Positions 48,570 through 61,100 of a stretch of DNA of 64,000 nucleotides are shown piece after piece. Under the pieces are notes generated by a model, which was given only the letters and a program-made list of their open reading frames with translations, was not told the DNA's origin and searched no databases. The position numbers and the translations under genes were made by a program. The stretch lies in assembly GCA_963169105.1 (NCBI GenBank), contig OY720642.1, forward strand, positions 21,074,965 through 21,138,964, given 5' to 3'. Source of the DNA: Ceriagrion tenellum. Taxonomy: Eukaryota; Arthropoda; Insecta; Odonata; Coenagrionidae. How positions within the stretch are numbered: position 1 is the stretch's first letter; each line of letters starts with the position of its first letter.

Positions 48570-49290
48570 AGGAATAAAAAAGAAGAACTCTGGCTACATC
48601 GCCAGCCCTCCTCCTCTCATACCGACCCTCACACACCCGCCAACCTTCACGACCGAGCCTTCTCCACCTCCTCCGCGAATCCCTACTCTCTTTTTCCCAC
48701 CCATCTTGGCACCACGGGCCCGCACTTCATGCATAGAAAATGAGCAGCAAATCTACGCTTCTTTTGCTATCTTGACACGCGATGCAGGCACCGGCGCCTG
48801 CGTTGAAACTCCTTACCAGGCGGACGCCCTCCCAACCCTTCTCCCTCCCGCTCTTCTCAGCCCCCAAACCCCATCCGACCCTACGTCGATCCACCCCTCT
48901 GTTTCGTAACCCCCCACTTCCGAAAAAACCTGCCTCTCCCCATCCCAAAACCCCCACCCTACTCCTTCCCCCAACTGTCCTCCTCACTCAACTTAAACTC
49001 CCAAGCAGTCACTCGCTTCGCTACCGAACTGCTTCACGAGTATCAACGCTCCCTCTGAAATACGCTTTGCATACCCCAACTCACCGCTCTTCCGTGCCCG
49101 CTACTTCAAGAATATGCACTCACTCACACACACTCCAAAGCAACTGCTTCCACTCCCGCCAACCCCACGCGACCATCTCCCTCTGTCCTTCTGGGAAAAG
49201 AAACACTTGAAAATTCTCTCCTTCCCATCTATTCTCCCCCCACTCTCAAATACTTTCCTACTTCCATACCGTTTGCTTTAACTGCGCCTT

Positions 49291-51611
49291 TTACTGCTCG
49301 TTTTTTTCTTCTTAAAAAATAAAACTAAGCCTCCAGGGAGGTTTCGTGTGGGCGGAAAGAGAATATTTTGTCTCCCCGCTCTCATCTTCTGATCTTTCTC
49401 TCCCATTTTATTCTTCAATCCCTGGTTCATACTACTCCGCATTGTCCTGTCCTTTCAATCTGCCCTTCCTCCAAACTCAACTCCGGAAAGAAGGGTATAA
49501 TTTTTTTCGTTTTTACAGCGTCCGACGGACTTTCACTTATGCTAAAATACAAATTCCATCGGTGACCGCAGAACGATGTGTGAGAAGACATTACGCTCGG
49601 ACCGACGAACAACGGGAACCTTTGGGATTTATTCGTCGTCCACGGTTACGCATTTTCCCAAAAATTACTTGCTTCTTTTTTCTAATGCAATGGAAAGTTT
49701 TTGTGAGTAGCTGACTGAGTTGTAAAAAAAAGTTACTTAGATTTTATTTCCAAAGCATATGATTTTCCGTATGGTTATTTCTGGTCATGACGCTGATCCA
49801 GATTTTGTCACTCATTTTGAACAATCAGGCGTCGCATAATACACATCATTCGGGATAAATAATAAGAAATTTTTAGAGAGTGATGAGATTAATATGTAAC
49901 GAACATGAGATAACATGTACCGAAATTAATGTTTGGTTTTTAATCATGCCGTAACCTTATGGGTTGATGTGATGGTTAAAAATGTCATTCTTACCATAAA
50001 TATATGGTAAAACTGCGTTGAAAATTTTTCCAATATTAGAGCAGGATCAAAATTATTCCAAATATATCTTGTGACATAATTAATTAAATACCAAAAAATG
50101 TTTATTCCACGTATTTACCAAATTGCAAAACAAATTAGGCGACGGATAATTTTCTTAAAATTCTGTTGTCATACATGATATACAGCTGAAGCAGTAATAT
50201 CTTATACGCATTGAAAGAAAGTATCGGTGGATTCGAGGAAGTAGGTATATCTAAATATATTTTGAATATATAGTAATATATCTATTACGGCGCTGATTAA
50301 AAAATAGAAGGTTGCTTCATGGTCGAAATGACACTATTCTTCATCCATTTGATCTTGAGAAGTTCAATTTAATCAAATAATTGTGAGGCAGCACAAACTC
50401 TAAGCTATCAGTTGCAGTGAGACTTAATAATTCTTGTAAAAAACTCAGTATATCGACTGTAACTCTGAAAGGGATTCTTGACACATGTAGAAATATAAAA
50501 CTTTAACCCCGTATTACGTCACTGACTCTAAATGAAAGTGATGACGGGCGGTATGGAATTTGCCCAGTCATAAAACTATAAAAAACATAATATAAACAAT
50601 ACATAATACTAATAAACGCTCCAGTCAAAAAAATTCAATTTTACTGGGTGAAAATTGCATAATTGTAATGACTAATAGTTAATCAAGGTAACTATTCCAA
50701 AAAATTGAGAGAAAAGTTTACTGGTCATCAAAATTTCATACGTGCTACAGATAAAGATTTTTGATGAAAACAGATTACAGGACTCTTGAAAATAATTTTA
50801 TATTTTCCTGTATGCATAGTTATTAGTAAATAAAATGTACAATTTGGCTGTGGAAGAAAATGAGCGTAAACTTCTTTATATGCAATTTGGGTTATATTCA
50901 TTACATTTCATAAAAATGGCCATTACAGCCGTGAGAAAAAAAATTCAGCCGTATTTCCATCTCCATAATCTCATTTTCACGTGATTCACCCTGGCTTTTT
51001 CCAAGTGAATACGGTCTTCTTAAGTTCCCTCCGCCTCACGTCATCACAATCAACGGACAAGTCTAATATTTGCAAAGCCTCTTTGCGACGACGGACATCT
51101 TTCTCTCCCTCTCGTGAACACCACAGTCATATCCTAGCTTTAAGGAAAGGCTTTCCCTTAATTTCCTCTCCGCATTCTCATTTCCAGCTTCGTATTCAAT
51201 TCCACTCCTTTTCATGTAATCATTTTCAGTGCCCAAGGAACCTCCGTGGGAAAATAGCGTCCTCTGCCATTCCATTTCCCTCGAAACATTTACGCCATAA
51301 ATTACGTCATATTTCTTTGCTTCATTAATTTTATTGTTTTTTTCTTGGCCAAATGTATTTTTTATTACTTACACTAACTTAATTACCTCGCTTATATCAT
51401 ATATTTCTTAAAACAATGACCCACATAAGGTAAATATCAAAAATTTGTATCCATATTTATAATTGTAAATGGAAGTATCTGTCTCTCCTGTCCACAACAG
51501 ATGTAAATACTCGTATTTAGTGCAATTTATTAGTTTTCAGCCATTTATACATAAACTAGCATACAGCTATACATATTTCTATATTAATTTAATATAAACG
51601 CTTCGTTAAAA
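49291..51611. other. Non-coding stretch
   Basis: Mostly AT-rich, with a milder C/T-rich part at 49370-49700 and 50980-51290. No gene or mobile element could be supported. Confidence 0.5.
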
Positions 51612-52010
51612 GATGCTACGGGTGTCAATATTGTGTTTCACAACTTTTAGACATATAAAGGTGGGAGCCCCCAGAGACTCGGATGCTACACGATAGGCTA
51701 AGATTGCTTGAGAAATTAAGAGCTGGTGTGTTTCAGAGTGACAGAGAGAATATTATTTTGTCGCCTTTACTACATCTCTAGGTCTGATAGAAGCGATAAA
51801 ATAAGAGAGAAGCATTGCCAAACGGATAGTTACAATAACTCGTTCTTTTCGCACGCAATAAGCGACTACAATCAAAACTGAGCTCCACTAAATACACTAC
51901 CGTAATACACGTCACCATTTTACTTCCCAAACCCTGATATCTTTACACGGCTGGTGTCCTAACACCCCATGATACACGCCCATGAGGGGGCTTGCAGGGT
52001 ATTATGTACT
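51612..52010 (+). mobile_element. 5'-truncated LINE (non-LTR retrotransposon), copy B
   Basis: The same family as 35927-36335, in the opposite orientation. Homology begins near 51612 and includes TTCACAACTTTTAGA just upstream of the W-E-P-P stretch. Coding-type sequence runs to a TGA at 51879-51881. A shared 3' untranslated region follows, down to GGGTATTATGTA at 51998-52009. The two copies share the same terminal stop and the same 3' boundary, which defines the 3' end of the family. Copy B keeps SDRSDKIRE, which is broken by a stop in copy A, and lacks the reverse transcriptase core. Confidence 0.82.
51659..51881 (+). pseudogene. LINE ORF2 C-terminal remnant, copy B
   Basis: One frame (51659-51781) reads RWEPPETRMLHDRLRLLEKL and on to GVFQSDRENIILSP. 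A one-base shift then moves to a second frame (51771-51881) reading YISRSDRSDKIREKHCQTDS, then NNSFFSHAISDYN and the terminal TGA. S-F-F-x-x-x-I-x-x-W/Y-N near the end is a known C-terminal signature of many non-LTR ORF2 proteins. The frameshift and an upstream TAA at 51656-51658 show that it is dead. Confidence 0.78.
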
Positions 52011-54974
52011 CCACCACTCTTTAGATGTATAATTATTCTTTTGCATTGCTCAAATGCAGATAATAAAAAAGTGATGATTAGCCATAGACCTTAAGAAATA
52101 ATATTTAATGATAGTTATTACTATCTAACTAACTGATCACCTTATTTCATACAATTTCGTGGAATTTTGGGTAAATTACGTGTTTGGTGATCTTGACGAG
52201 TGAAAGTATTATTGAAGCCGAATATCGTATCAACTTTTTAGAATGTGGACTTTAAATTAAATATGGTTAGACTAATATGATCATAGGAAACTCTGGTCGT
52301 CAGGTATTAGACATTCGTGCAAGTCGCAGAAAATCCGATTTATGTTCGTATGTGCGAACAGGAGAATTGAATATTATGATAACGATTACTGCTTTGGCGT
52401 ATTGTTCCAAACAAAATCATCAATGTGAAAGAATCACATATTATGATACTTACGAGGATTGTGGATTACAAAATGTATCTAGAAGGAAATGTTAGGTATT
52501 ATTTACACTTAAATTCAAATTGCGTCTTCTGGACCGGGGGTGGTTAAGTTTATTTTAAACCCCAGAAGAGCAGAATGGGGTACAATTGACGGCAATATTT
52601 TTCTTGCTATACATTTTACGAAATACGAAGTGTACGCAGTTCACCCCAAAGTAATGTCCCTTTGATATTTTTAGAAATGATCCTTCTGATAGGCCCGGTC
52701 ATTGATATGATGCGTTATTGATGCGACATAAGCAATTATTAATATGATCTGGGGATCCACCGAAATCCACTCTGTAGTGCCCGGAATTTTTAAATGTATT
52801 GTATAAATTATGATACATAATGTCTTTACCATTTTCATTGTGAGTCTTTCCACTAATGTATTAAGAATACGATTATTTAAAAATGTCTATACTTTAAAAC
52901 ATAAAAGTTGCAGTTTTAGTCATTATGGGACATATAGTTCCTTCAATGATTTCTTGTGGTAATCCAATTTTTCGGATTTATCTTCTGTGTAGAAATTTCT
53001 TTGCTAAAAACTTCATGTACAAAGGCTTCAGATTAAGAGTATTTCGGTTATTTCCTTGCTTTTCAGAGGTCATAGTTTTGCCTTACACTGACATTTGACT
53101 TCATTTGGGTATTATTGGTGTGGAAAATCGCAAAGAGATATTGGTGTACATTGCACAGCCCTTTTGGTGATTGAGCCCATCTTTGAGGGGCAATAACTGA
53201 CTCTTAGGAGTGTACCAGAATATTTCCAACGATGTCCGTTTCTATAGTTAACGGCTGCAAAAAAGATAGAAGAAATCACTTACTATCCATTCTTGCTCGA
53301 CGTAAGTTGTCAGCTAGTACATTTCTCTAGCAAATCGATGCTGCAAAGGATTCGTTACGGTTTCATATCAGGGGAAATGAAGGCAATAGTAAGATATTAC
53401 TGGCATTAGTATCCCATCTAATATTTCCTCCTCAACAACCGTATTACGCAAGCAAACATATGTTGCAAGATAATTTTTCCGCTCGATCAAGAAATTTAAA
53501 CGACGCGACGGTTCAAAACAATTGGTTTAACTGGCTTAAGGCCCGTGAACAGCAAAAATCTAGCAAAAGTTTTTCCTGCACTTTCATTCAGATATTGACA
53601 CTTATATTTATGTATGCTTAAATTATCACGCTATAATTCGCGTTAAATAATAAAGGAATTATCAAAAAAAATATGTTTAATGCAAACATTCTGAGGCATA
53701 CTGGACCAGAGTAGTGTATGTGTGTGGTCCAGGTGGTGTGTGCGATAGTTAGGCAACGTATGATTCTCTACTTCCATAGTGCTGACTTTGCGAAATTGAA
53801 GCAATGAGTTTTTTTAAAAAGTAGGTAATGTAATTTCAAGTGAGCACTCAATTCAATATACACTAAATATTGAGATCCTGGAAGTGAAGCATTGGAAAAA
53901 GATTGAAATGTTATAATAAGCTTTTGCTCCAGGGAGAAGGCCACTAAAACTTTACTCTCATGCTCATCATTCAGCTCTGCCACATGCAACGAGCACAGGA
54001 ATGCCCAGTGTATAAGTGTATAAATAGCACAGGGGTTAATAAAAAACTTTATATACCGTTTAAAATTATTTGGCGGCTCAAATGAAATTTGCAGAACAGT
54101 AAAAAAAGTTTAACCTTTTAAATAGACATTGAATAAACGTAAGTAAAATTCTCGGAAAAAACCAAAGAAAAAATTAGTGATGATGTTTGTAACCTATTCT
54201 AAAAAAAATAAAGTAGACGCGTAATTTGAAAATTATAACACTTATGGGGTACGCTGGACATTAGGGCGCACTTTATGACTTTCTCAGACAAGGTGCTCTT
54301 CAAGGGCTAAATATATGTTCAAGTAGCCTTTTGGGTGACTTTTATGCAGTATTAACGATAAGTTTTATAAATCTTCCAACCTGCAGAGACAGATAGAGCA
54401 TGGTATTTTACAAATGTATTCCTTTATTTTATACACTTTGAATATGAAAATTTTGAGGGATATAGAAGAAAGGAGGTCTGTAAATACTTAGAGCTTATTA
54501 AATATTACGATAGCTTTTTATTACCCCTGTATTTAAAGAGACAACCGTTAGTGATTGTGATGATTTAGTAGTCCTCAAGCTGCTAATGAATGCAAGAATC
54601 CAGTGTTGTAACAAATCATCAACAAGATATTGCGAAGGAACTAAGAAGATCCTCTTTTCTTTAAGGTCTTATTACACAGTCTTGATCCTTTCTTAACCCA
54701 ATTCAGGGCTTCGCTTAATTCCTAGAGAGATTTGAGAAACTCAGCCAAGCAATGCATTATTCCAGGGATGAATGCAACCTCCAATGTCCCTCTGCCGTTC
54801 ATAATGTTTAAAACAATAGCTCCTAATGATCCAAATAACAGTCATTTATTCCGAAAATGTGATGCAACAATCCTTTATCCTATCCAAAACCCTGTAAGTG
54901 ATTACCCTCCAGTTAATAATATCAACCTCTATTTCACAAATTTTATTTCAAAGTTTATGAATATGTATCTAAAA
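52011..54974. other. AT-rich non-coding stretch
   Basis: No gene, RNA or repeat could be supported. Confidence 0.5.
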
Positions 54975-55051
54975 CTCTATATCATAACTTGACATCCCGG
55001 TCAAGGCGGATGACTTTTTCTCTGTGGAAATTCGCCTCTATATCATAATTT
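54975..55051 (+). mobile_element. 45-bp SINE fragment flanked by a 16-bp target-site duplication
   Basis: CTCTATATCATAACTT (54975-54990) and CTCTATATCATAATTT (55036-55051) flank a 45-bp insert and differ at one base. The insert's last 42 bases (54994-55035) match the end of the tRNA-derived SINE at 56009-56050 (minus strand) with three mismatches. They start inside box B (ATCCCGGTCAAGGCGG) and end TCTGTGGAAATTCGC. The duplication and the 5' truncation are the expected marks of LINE-driven target-primed reverse transcription. There is no poly(A) tail: the copy ends at TTCGC. Confidence 0.88.
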
Positions 55052-56008
55052 AAATCAAATGTCCAAAAAAATTGGCAAGCTGTGTAAATCGGAAAAGAAC
55101 GCATCTAAAGCAAGGATATGAAATGCATTTAGGTGAATATGGCAGCTTAAGAGCTACCAATTACTTATCTTGCGACGTCACGATATTAAGCACCATTAGA
55201 GAGCTAAAAGAAAACTAAGTTTTTCTCAGCATAATATTTAATCTATGTTTAACCTACAAAGGAGTAATGCAGCTTATACTTTTGAATGACTAGTGATAAA
55301 ACCAATTTATATTTATCATCCCAGCGAAATATTCAGAACATAAGTTCAAATGCTGATATTCGTTAAAAGCTTTCATAATGTCACTTTTTTTCCCAAAAAT
55401 ACTGAACTAAGAGTGTCGCCACATTTTATTTTGACCCTTACACCATTGTGATACAGAATAAGGAGCATTCTTCAAAGGATCATTCTCTATAGCATAGACC
55501 TTTTTTGAAGCCACCTTACATCTTTATAGGTTCTCCTATCCTTTTTCAGCAGATGATGGTTTTTACGCACACGCATCCTCTACTTTTTGACATTTATCAT
55601 GTGGTTTTCGTACGTTAGACTACTAATATTGGCTTCAATCATATTCAAACCATAAAATTGATATTTAAAGTACGCACAAATCTGTATAAATAACAGGCTT
55701 ACTAATATAAATATATTTACATGATAAAGCAAGCATTGAAGATGGATATCTCATTGATGCTAGTTCTAAAACGGTGGTGGAAAAATTGTTATTTTCAACT
55801 TAGGTCATCTACGAAATTTTATTTTTCATTGCTCATGATTCTTGATGATTAGTAAAACATACTTATTGTAATCTTATTATACTATATCAGAGTGAATGTA
55901 AATGAGTTTTAAATAATTAGTTTTGATCAATCAACTATTAGTTTCATAAAGATGAAATAATAGTTGAATACAATGTATTCCCGGAAATGTTGTCACAAAT
56001 TATCATGT
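55052..56008. other. AT-rich non-coding stretch
   Basis: No feature could be supported. Confidence 0.5.
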
Positions 56009-56108
56009 GCGAAATTCCACAGAGAAAAAATCAGCCGCCTTGACCGGGATTCGAACCCGGATCCCTCAATTTCCGGCCGAGTGCATTAGCCAGTTAAGCT
56101 ACCGAGTA
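56009..56108 (-). mobile_element. tRNA-derived SINE, longer copy
   Basis: The minus strand carries box A (TAGCTTAACTGG, 56101-56090) and a perfect box B (GGTTCGAATCC, 56057-56047). The T arm pairs fully (CCGGG-TTCGAAT-CCCGG). The anticodon arm pairs as CTCGG-CCGGAAA-TTGAG with two G-T pairs, placing GGA in the anticodon position. The 5' acceptor strand (TACTCGG) does not pair with the 3' side (TCAAGGC). The body runs on into TTTTTTCTCTGTGGAATTTCGC, which the truncated copy at 54994-55035 shares. This rules out a working tRNA and identifies a short tRNA-headed SINE likely transcribed from its own internal RNA polymerase III promoter. No target-site duplication was found for this copy. Confidence 0.85.
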
Positions 56109-56149
56109 AAAAACAGTTGTTGTAGCCGGCGAGCTTCGTTCTTCTTAGC

Positions 56150-56700
56150 ATTGTTCATTCGAGATCTCACAGCATAACACGCACTCGACCCAACTTACTT
56201 CCCACTTGCCAAACACTGCCCTACTCGGAACGGTTCCTCCTTCTCTCCGCTTCATTCTCCTCTCTGCCCCCCCCCCTCACTCCAGCCCCCAACCACCAGC
56301 CTCGTTTCCCAAGCACCTCGCCAATACATCTTCGCTTCTCCATCACATCCCTCTTTTCCCTGAGCATCCCGGAAATCCAAGCCATTCCCGAAACCGTCCC
56401 TTCTGGAAACCAATCCCTCCTCTCTAGATCTCCCATCTCTCTCTCTCTCTCCTCACCAGTCTGGCCCTCAATCCTTGTCTCCGGCAGACCACTGTCCTCA
56501 AAAAGTTCTAATCTCCTCCGAATCCAAGTGCCCCAAGCCTCTCGGCATACATGCGCTAAAAACACAAATGCATTTCCCATCACCTTCCTTTTTGTGGAAC
56601 GTTTCCCGCACACCCTGCGAAACAGCTTTTCCCCTCGAGAGCTCACCTCTTGGATCTAACATCTTGGTACAGGTCAAACCCGCAAAGTGCTGCAAGTACA
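56150..56700. other. C/T-rich strand-asymmetric island
   Basis: The plus strand is C/T-rich between about 56180 and 56530, with ten C at 56267-56276 and (CT)n at 56437-56451. The opposed frames (56221-56646 minus, 141 codons; 56475-56801 plus) are low complexity or featureless and rejected. Confidence 0.5.
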
Positions 56701-58047
56701 AGTGTAGCAAGTACGAGTGTAATGACACAAGCTGTATAAAAGGAAAAAAGAATCAAGCACAAGAAAGAGATGTACCTATAGACCGTTTAGATATAATATA
56801 ATCTGCCTTCCCTGTAACTAGAAATATTGCGAGAAAAAAATGAATTCTTGAGGCTTTTTTGTTTCACAGAAAATCTATTTGCTTATAATGACTGGTAACC
56901 GTAGACTGAAAGATGACATAACCTATTTCTTAATTCTATGTTTACTAATAGTACGGGTTATTTATAATACTTAAGACTTCAGTGAGTGTGTCTGAGATTC
57001 AGGAAAATGCTCTTAATGTGGACGATGAAAGGACATTATTGTTCCAGAAACTTTGGTGTTTAACTCAATATTTCGGTGCGCTCGCATACAATTCCTTATT
57101 TCTGCAGCCATTTATCCTCTTGTTGTTCAGAAAAGTGTATAAAATTATTAAAACATGACAACATGAGTTTTTTTACAACTAGGATGTTGGTAAATCATAT
57201 AAAAAAATTTACATCTTTAAATATAGGAAGTGAGATCATTTCATGTTCAGAAAATTTTTTTGTTGTAATTGGTTAAACATCATTCCATTTTTCAGCCAAG
57301 ATTTCAAGGATTTGCTTACTTTTCAATTAATACATCGACAATAGTTCTTAACAGGCCTACATAATCTACTAAAACTCACCTGTTTTAAATATTTATTTAT
57401 ATTAGATCTATCTTTTTATAAATGATCACATAAAAAAAGTGCTGTCACTACCGAGATTTACAATTTTAGGATATTTTCCTGTATCTAAGAAATTGACAAA
57501 GGAAAGAAAATGTGTCTAGATTAGAAGTGGTATACCAAAACTATCTAAGTTTTGGGCCAAATATTTGAGTTTTCTGACAACGCAAAGCTATACGGTTCTA
57601 TGAAATTACACTACGGCAATTAAAAATTCCTCAGAAAAATATTCTATGAAACAGAGAAGTTTTGAAAAATTTTTCCAGGTCCAAGTAGGCCTAAAGCTGA
57701 GCACACAATTTAGTGCGTAGGTTTAATTACGCCAAAAAGGACGTGGCAATGATTGAGCATTAAATGATACGTCATAACCATCAAAAGGATATTAATACGC
57801 TAACACATGTGAAAAAGATCCTTTTGGATCTATTAGTTACTTCCGTGATAAAACTTTATGAAAACTAATCGTTAACAATTTCTATTTTTTCGCAAACTGA
57901 GGGATACAATTTCTCTCATAAAGTAACTACTTATTCTTCGACGAGATTTTAGCAAGGTCCTAAGTTGGGAGATATTATTTTGGAATTATTTAGATTTATG
58001 CCTGTTCATTGAGCCTAAAATTTGAAATCCGTTGTAATGGATTGAAA
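56701..58047. other. AT-rich non-coding stretch
   Basis: No feature could be supported. Confidence 0.5.
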
Positions 58048-58138
58048 GTTTTTAATTCAACGGGGACGAGGTTGAAGTTTTTAATTCAACGTTTCAAAAA
58101 TTTAATTCATTTTTAATTCAATCAATTTTTAATTCAAT
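58048..58138 (+). repeat. Irregular TTTTTAATTCAA minisatellite
   Basis: TTTTTAATTCAA or close variants occur about five times, with variable spacers (GTTTTTAATTCAACG twice, then three A/T-richer variants). It looks like a decaying tandem array. Confidence 0.75.
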
Positions 58139-61100
58139 AATCACTCATTCAAAGTACTTTATTGCATAAAATAATGTCCAGAAAGTATCAGTACTCAATA
58201 AAAGTTCCTACTAATTTTTCCTATTCATTAATTTGATTGATATAAGTAACATTATTGAGCGATTACTTATAATTTCAGTTAGATGGAGAACCATTTTACA
58301 AATGGCAAAAAAGATACTCCAGAAGTTTTGCATACTACATATTTTCTTCCCATTTCGGATTTCAGTGTACACTTTATTCATAGACATTATCCTAATTGGG
58401 TGTGATTGACCCAAACTTTTGCTTTAATTTTCGAACGACTAAAACTAATGCTCTAGTTTGACTTTATTCCGATACATATTTAGAGCGTGATTTTATTAGT
58501 ATGTTTCCTAAAGTATTGTTAGTATTATCATTTACTCCGTAGAATTTCCTCATACATGGATGTGAAATATAGTGCGTTACCACTCAAGAAAGCCGCCAAA
58601 TAAAAGCCCATCCCGATAGTGTTTACAATCTTCTACCACTCTAAATGCAATCTTGTTACAGAAATTGGTTGTGAGCCAGAGTATGCAATCAAAGTGCATG
58701 AAGCGCAAACAAAAGAAATCAGGTTAACCCTGCTCAAATACAAACTTCATAAAAGACTCGATAGAAGAGCTAATGCACATACGGGTAGTAAAACAAGTGC
58801 ATTCGCATAGACGATGTAGGAGGCGATTCTCCCTCTGTAATAGTCTTTGACAAATAGCTTTTGATTCCCCCTAGCTTCAAAAGCCACTATCTTTCCCGAA
58901 CCGCATCACTCTATACGCTTTACATCCTTAATGCAAGGTCACAGACGTGTCCTCTTTAGCTACAGAAATCATAAAAGCTTCTCTGTGCTTATTTAATGCC
59001 TCAATTTCGTTCTCTTGTGATGATGACGCCTTGAGGCAAGGCTGCGTGTATTTCACTGCCGACATGCAATTCTTATTGCCAAATGCTATTTTTTTGTATC
59101 AACGTAAACCAGGCACAGCGTGGGATTACATAGAGCAGGAATTCGGGCTTTCTGTTCGCCTCTAGCGCGATATGCACCAATATAGTCTTCTTGTCCGGGT
59201 TTGTACCACATGCGTATCGTTCACATGCATCTAAACGATTCCAGTTTTTCTCGATCTCTGCTATCCCTCTAAGCTAAGCCAATCGATCGCAGACGCCACG
59301 GAATGTGATTACAGAGGCTGGAGGGTTCAGATGGGTATGGGGATGAAAAACTTGTTAACTACTGTGGAAGGGATGGAAAAGCTTCATGTCTGTTGGAGCG
59401 TGGGTATTGCGTTGAACGTGGTTTTGGACCTATTCCAGTCTCCTACTTTTGTGCACACGAATTGTTTTTCTAAAAAGTATGAACAGGAACAAAAAATAAT
59501 TGGGAACAGGTCCGGGAAAAGTAGTCCGACAGAAGAGTCGGCTTTTATTTTTTTAAAACTTATTTCGTGATCCTGTGCCACATTTTGGACAAAAGCCTTG
59601 ACCATCGTCCTTCACAAATACCACATAGCTGACCTTGCAATCTCAACGGGAGCAAACATATGCGTGGACAAGCTGAGATGAAAGGAATGGAAGGCGACGA
59701 TGTGGACCTGGGTATAAAAAAATATACAAGGAATATCTCAAAAGAGATTTGACAACGGTCGCTCTGTTGGCCGGGATCTTTCCGCGCGGAATGCGGATTC
59801 ACTCCATCCGTAGCTCTCTTTGCACGTGGCCAGGGTTCTGTACCAATTTAAACACTCCAACGAATTCCGCAAAAATCCACATTCATCCTCGAAAAAAGTA
59901 CCCTTTATTTTAAGCCCGGAGGTTCAACAATTACGTTCTCTCAGAAGTGATGGTCCGGCCAACCATTTTTATATTTCCACCTTTCCGCACCACAGCTTTT
60001 GACACCTTTATACTTCGGTAAAGTAAAAAAAATTGCCCCGTGGATGTGTATTTGTGGTATTCACAAAATCCAAAATCCCTTGCTCCCTCAACCCTCACCT
60101 ACCACAACTCTCTGCACCAAGTCTTTTCGGGTTAGCGAATAAAAATATATAAAAAAGCAGCAGTTCTGGAAACATCATATCTATTTACTTCGTTTTGCAA
60201 TGAAAGTAATGAAATTTTTTACTATAGCTAGGAGTTTTGAACGCAATTTCTAGCTCAAACTTTATCGAAACTAGCATGTTTTCGGCCAGCTAAGTGTGCA
60301 AAGGTGCATACATTAGGAATAGTAATGACAAAATTGACAAATTGTCCTGGAGGGTTAAATCAATTCATCGTGAGAAGAAAAAAATGCATGCGTTTGCTAT
60401 GCAGCTATTTCCAAACATTGATTTTGAACATTCCGTATCCGTAATCTGTAATCCCTAATTCCATAATCTATTAATTTTATCTGAACTCACGTTAATCTTT
60501 AAATATTCTTATCAAGCTTTTGCTGACATTAGTTGGTAACTATACCTGATGCCCTTTTCAATATTTCCACCCTAAGATAAAAATAGACACCATAAAAGGG
60601 TGTGAGTTATGGAGTGTCATATTGCCTTCTTTTAATTCACATTACTTCATTGTTAACGCAACTCTGTTCTACTTGAAATGCATTGCCACTTGTTTAGGTA
60701 GATTTTTTTCCACATATGACTCATTTTGACAGTTAACCACTTGCTTGTAAAATATACTTAAAATCTCCTCATTGTTATAATGATTATTTTTTACATCAAC
60801 TCATTCTTGAACTTATTTTGGAATCATGACTTTGTACAATGACTTCTCTATACATAATATTCAGTTTTCAAGCTTCGCTTCTTTTCTAGTTCTTTACGCT
60901 GCCTCTAACACAGGCAAGAAATTATGCAACTCTCAATTTATTATGATTTAAATTTTAATCTTTCGAAAATTGTATTTATAATCATTCAGGCTTGGGCTGT
61001 ATTTTATTCATGCCCAAGTTTTCACTCATATAGCTTAATCAAAAATAAATCTAGGCGTGCAAGGATTCATAGCTGTATGTTTTTTATCAATATTTGCCAT

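Larger units (their letters stand above)
47950..49290. other. G-rich then C/T-rich strand-asymmetric region
   Basis: G/A-rich at about 47960-48300 and 48420-48520, then strongly C/T-rich from 48590 to 49290. A (GT)n tract lies at 48558-48569. The opposed frames (for example 48782-49210 plus and 48727-48987 minus) are low complexity and rejected. Confidence 0.45.

Noticed and set aside
56009..56108. Functional tRNA-Ser gene
   Set aside because: The acceptor stem does not pair, the long variable arm of tRNA-Ser is missing, and the 3' body is shared with a truncated copy 1 kb away, so it is a SINE.
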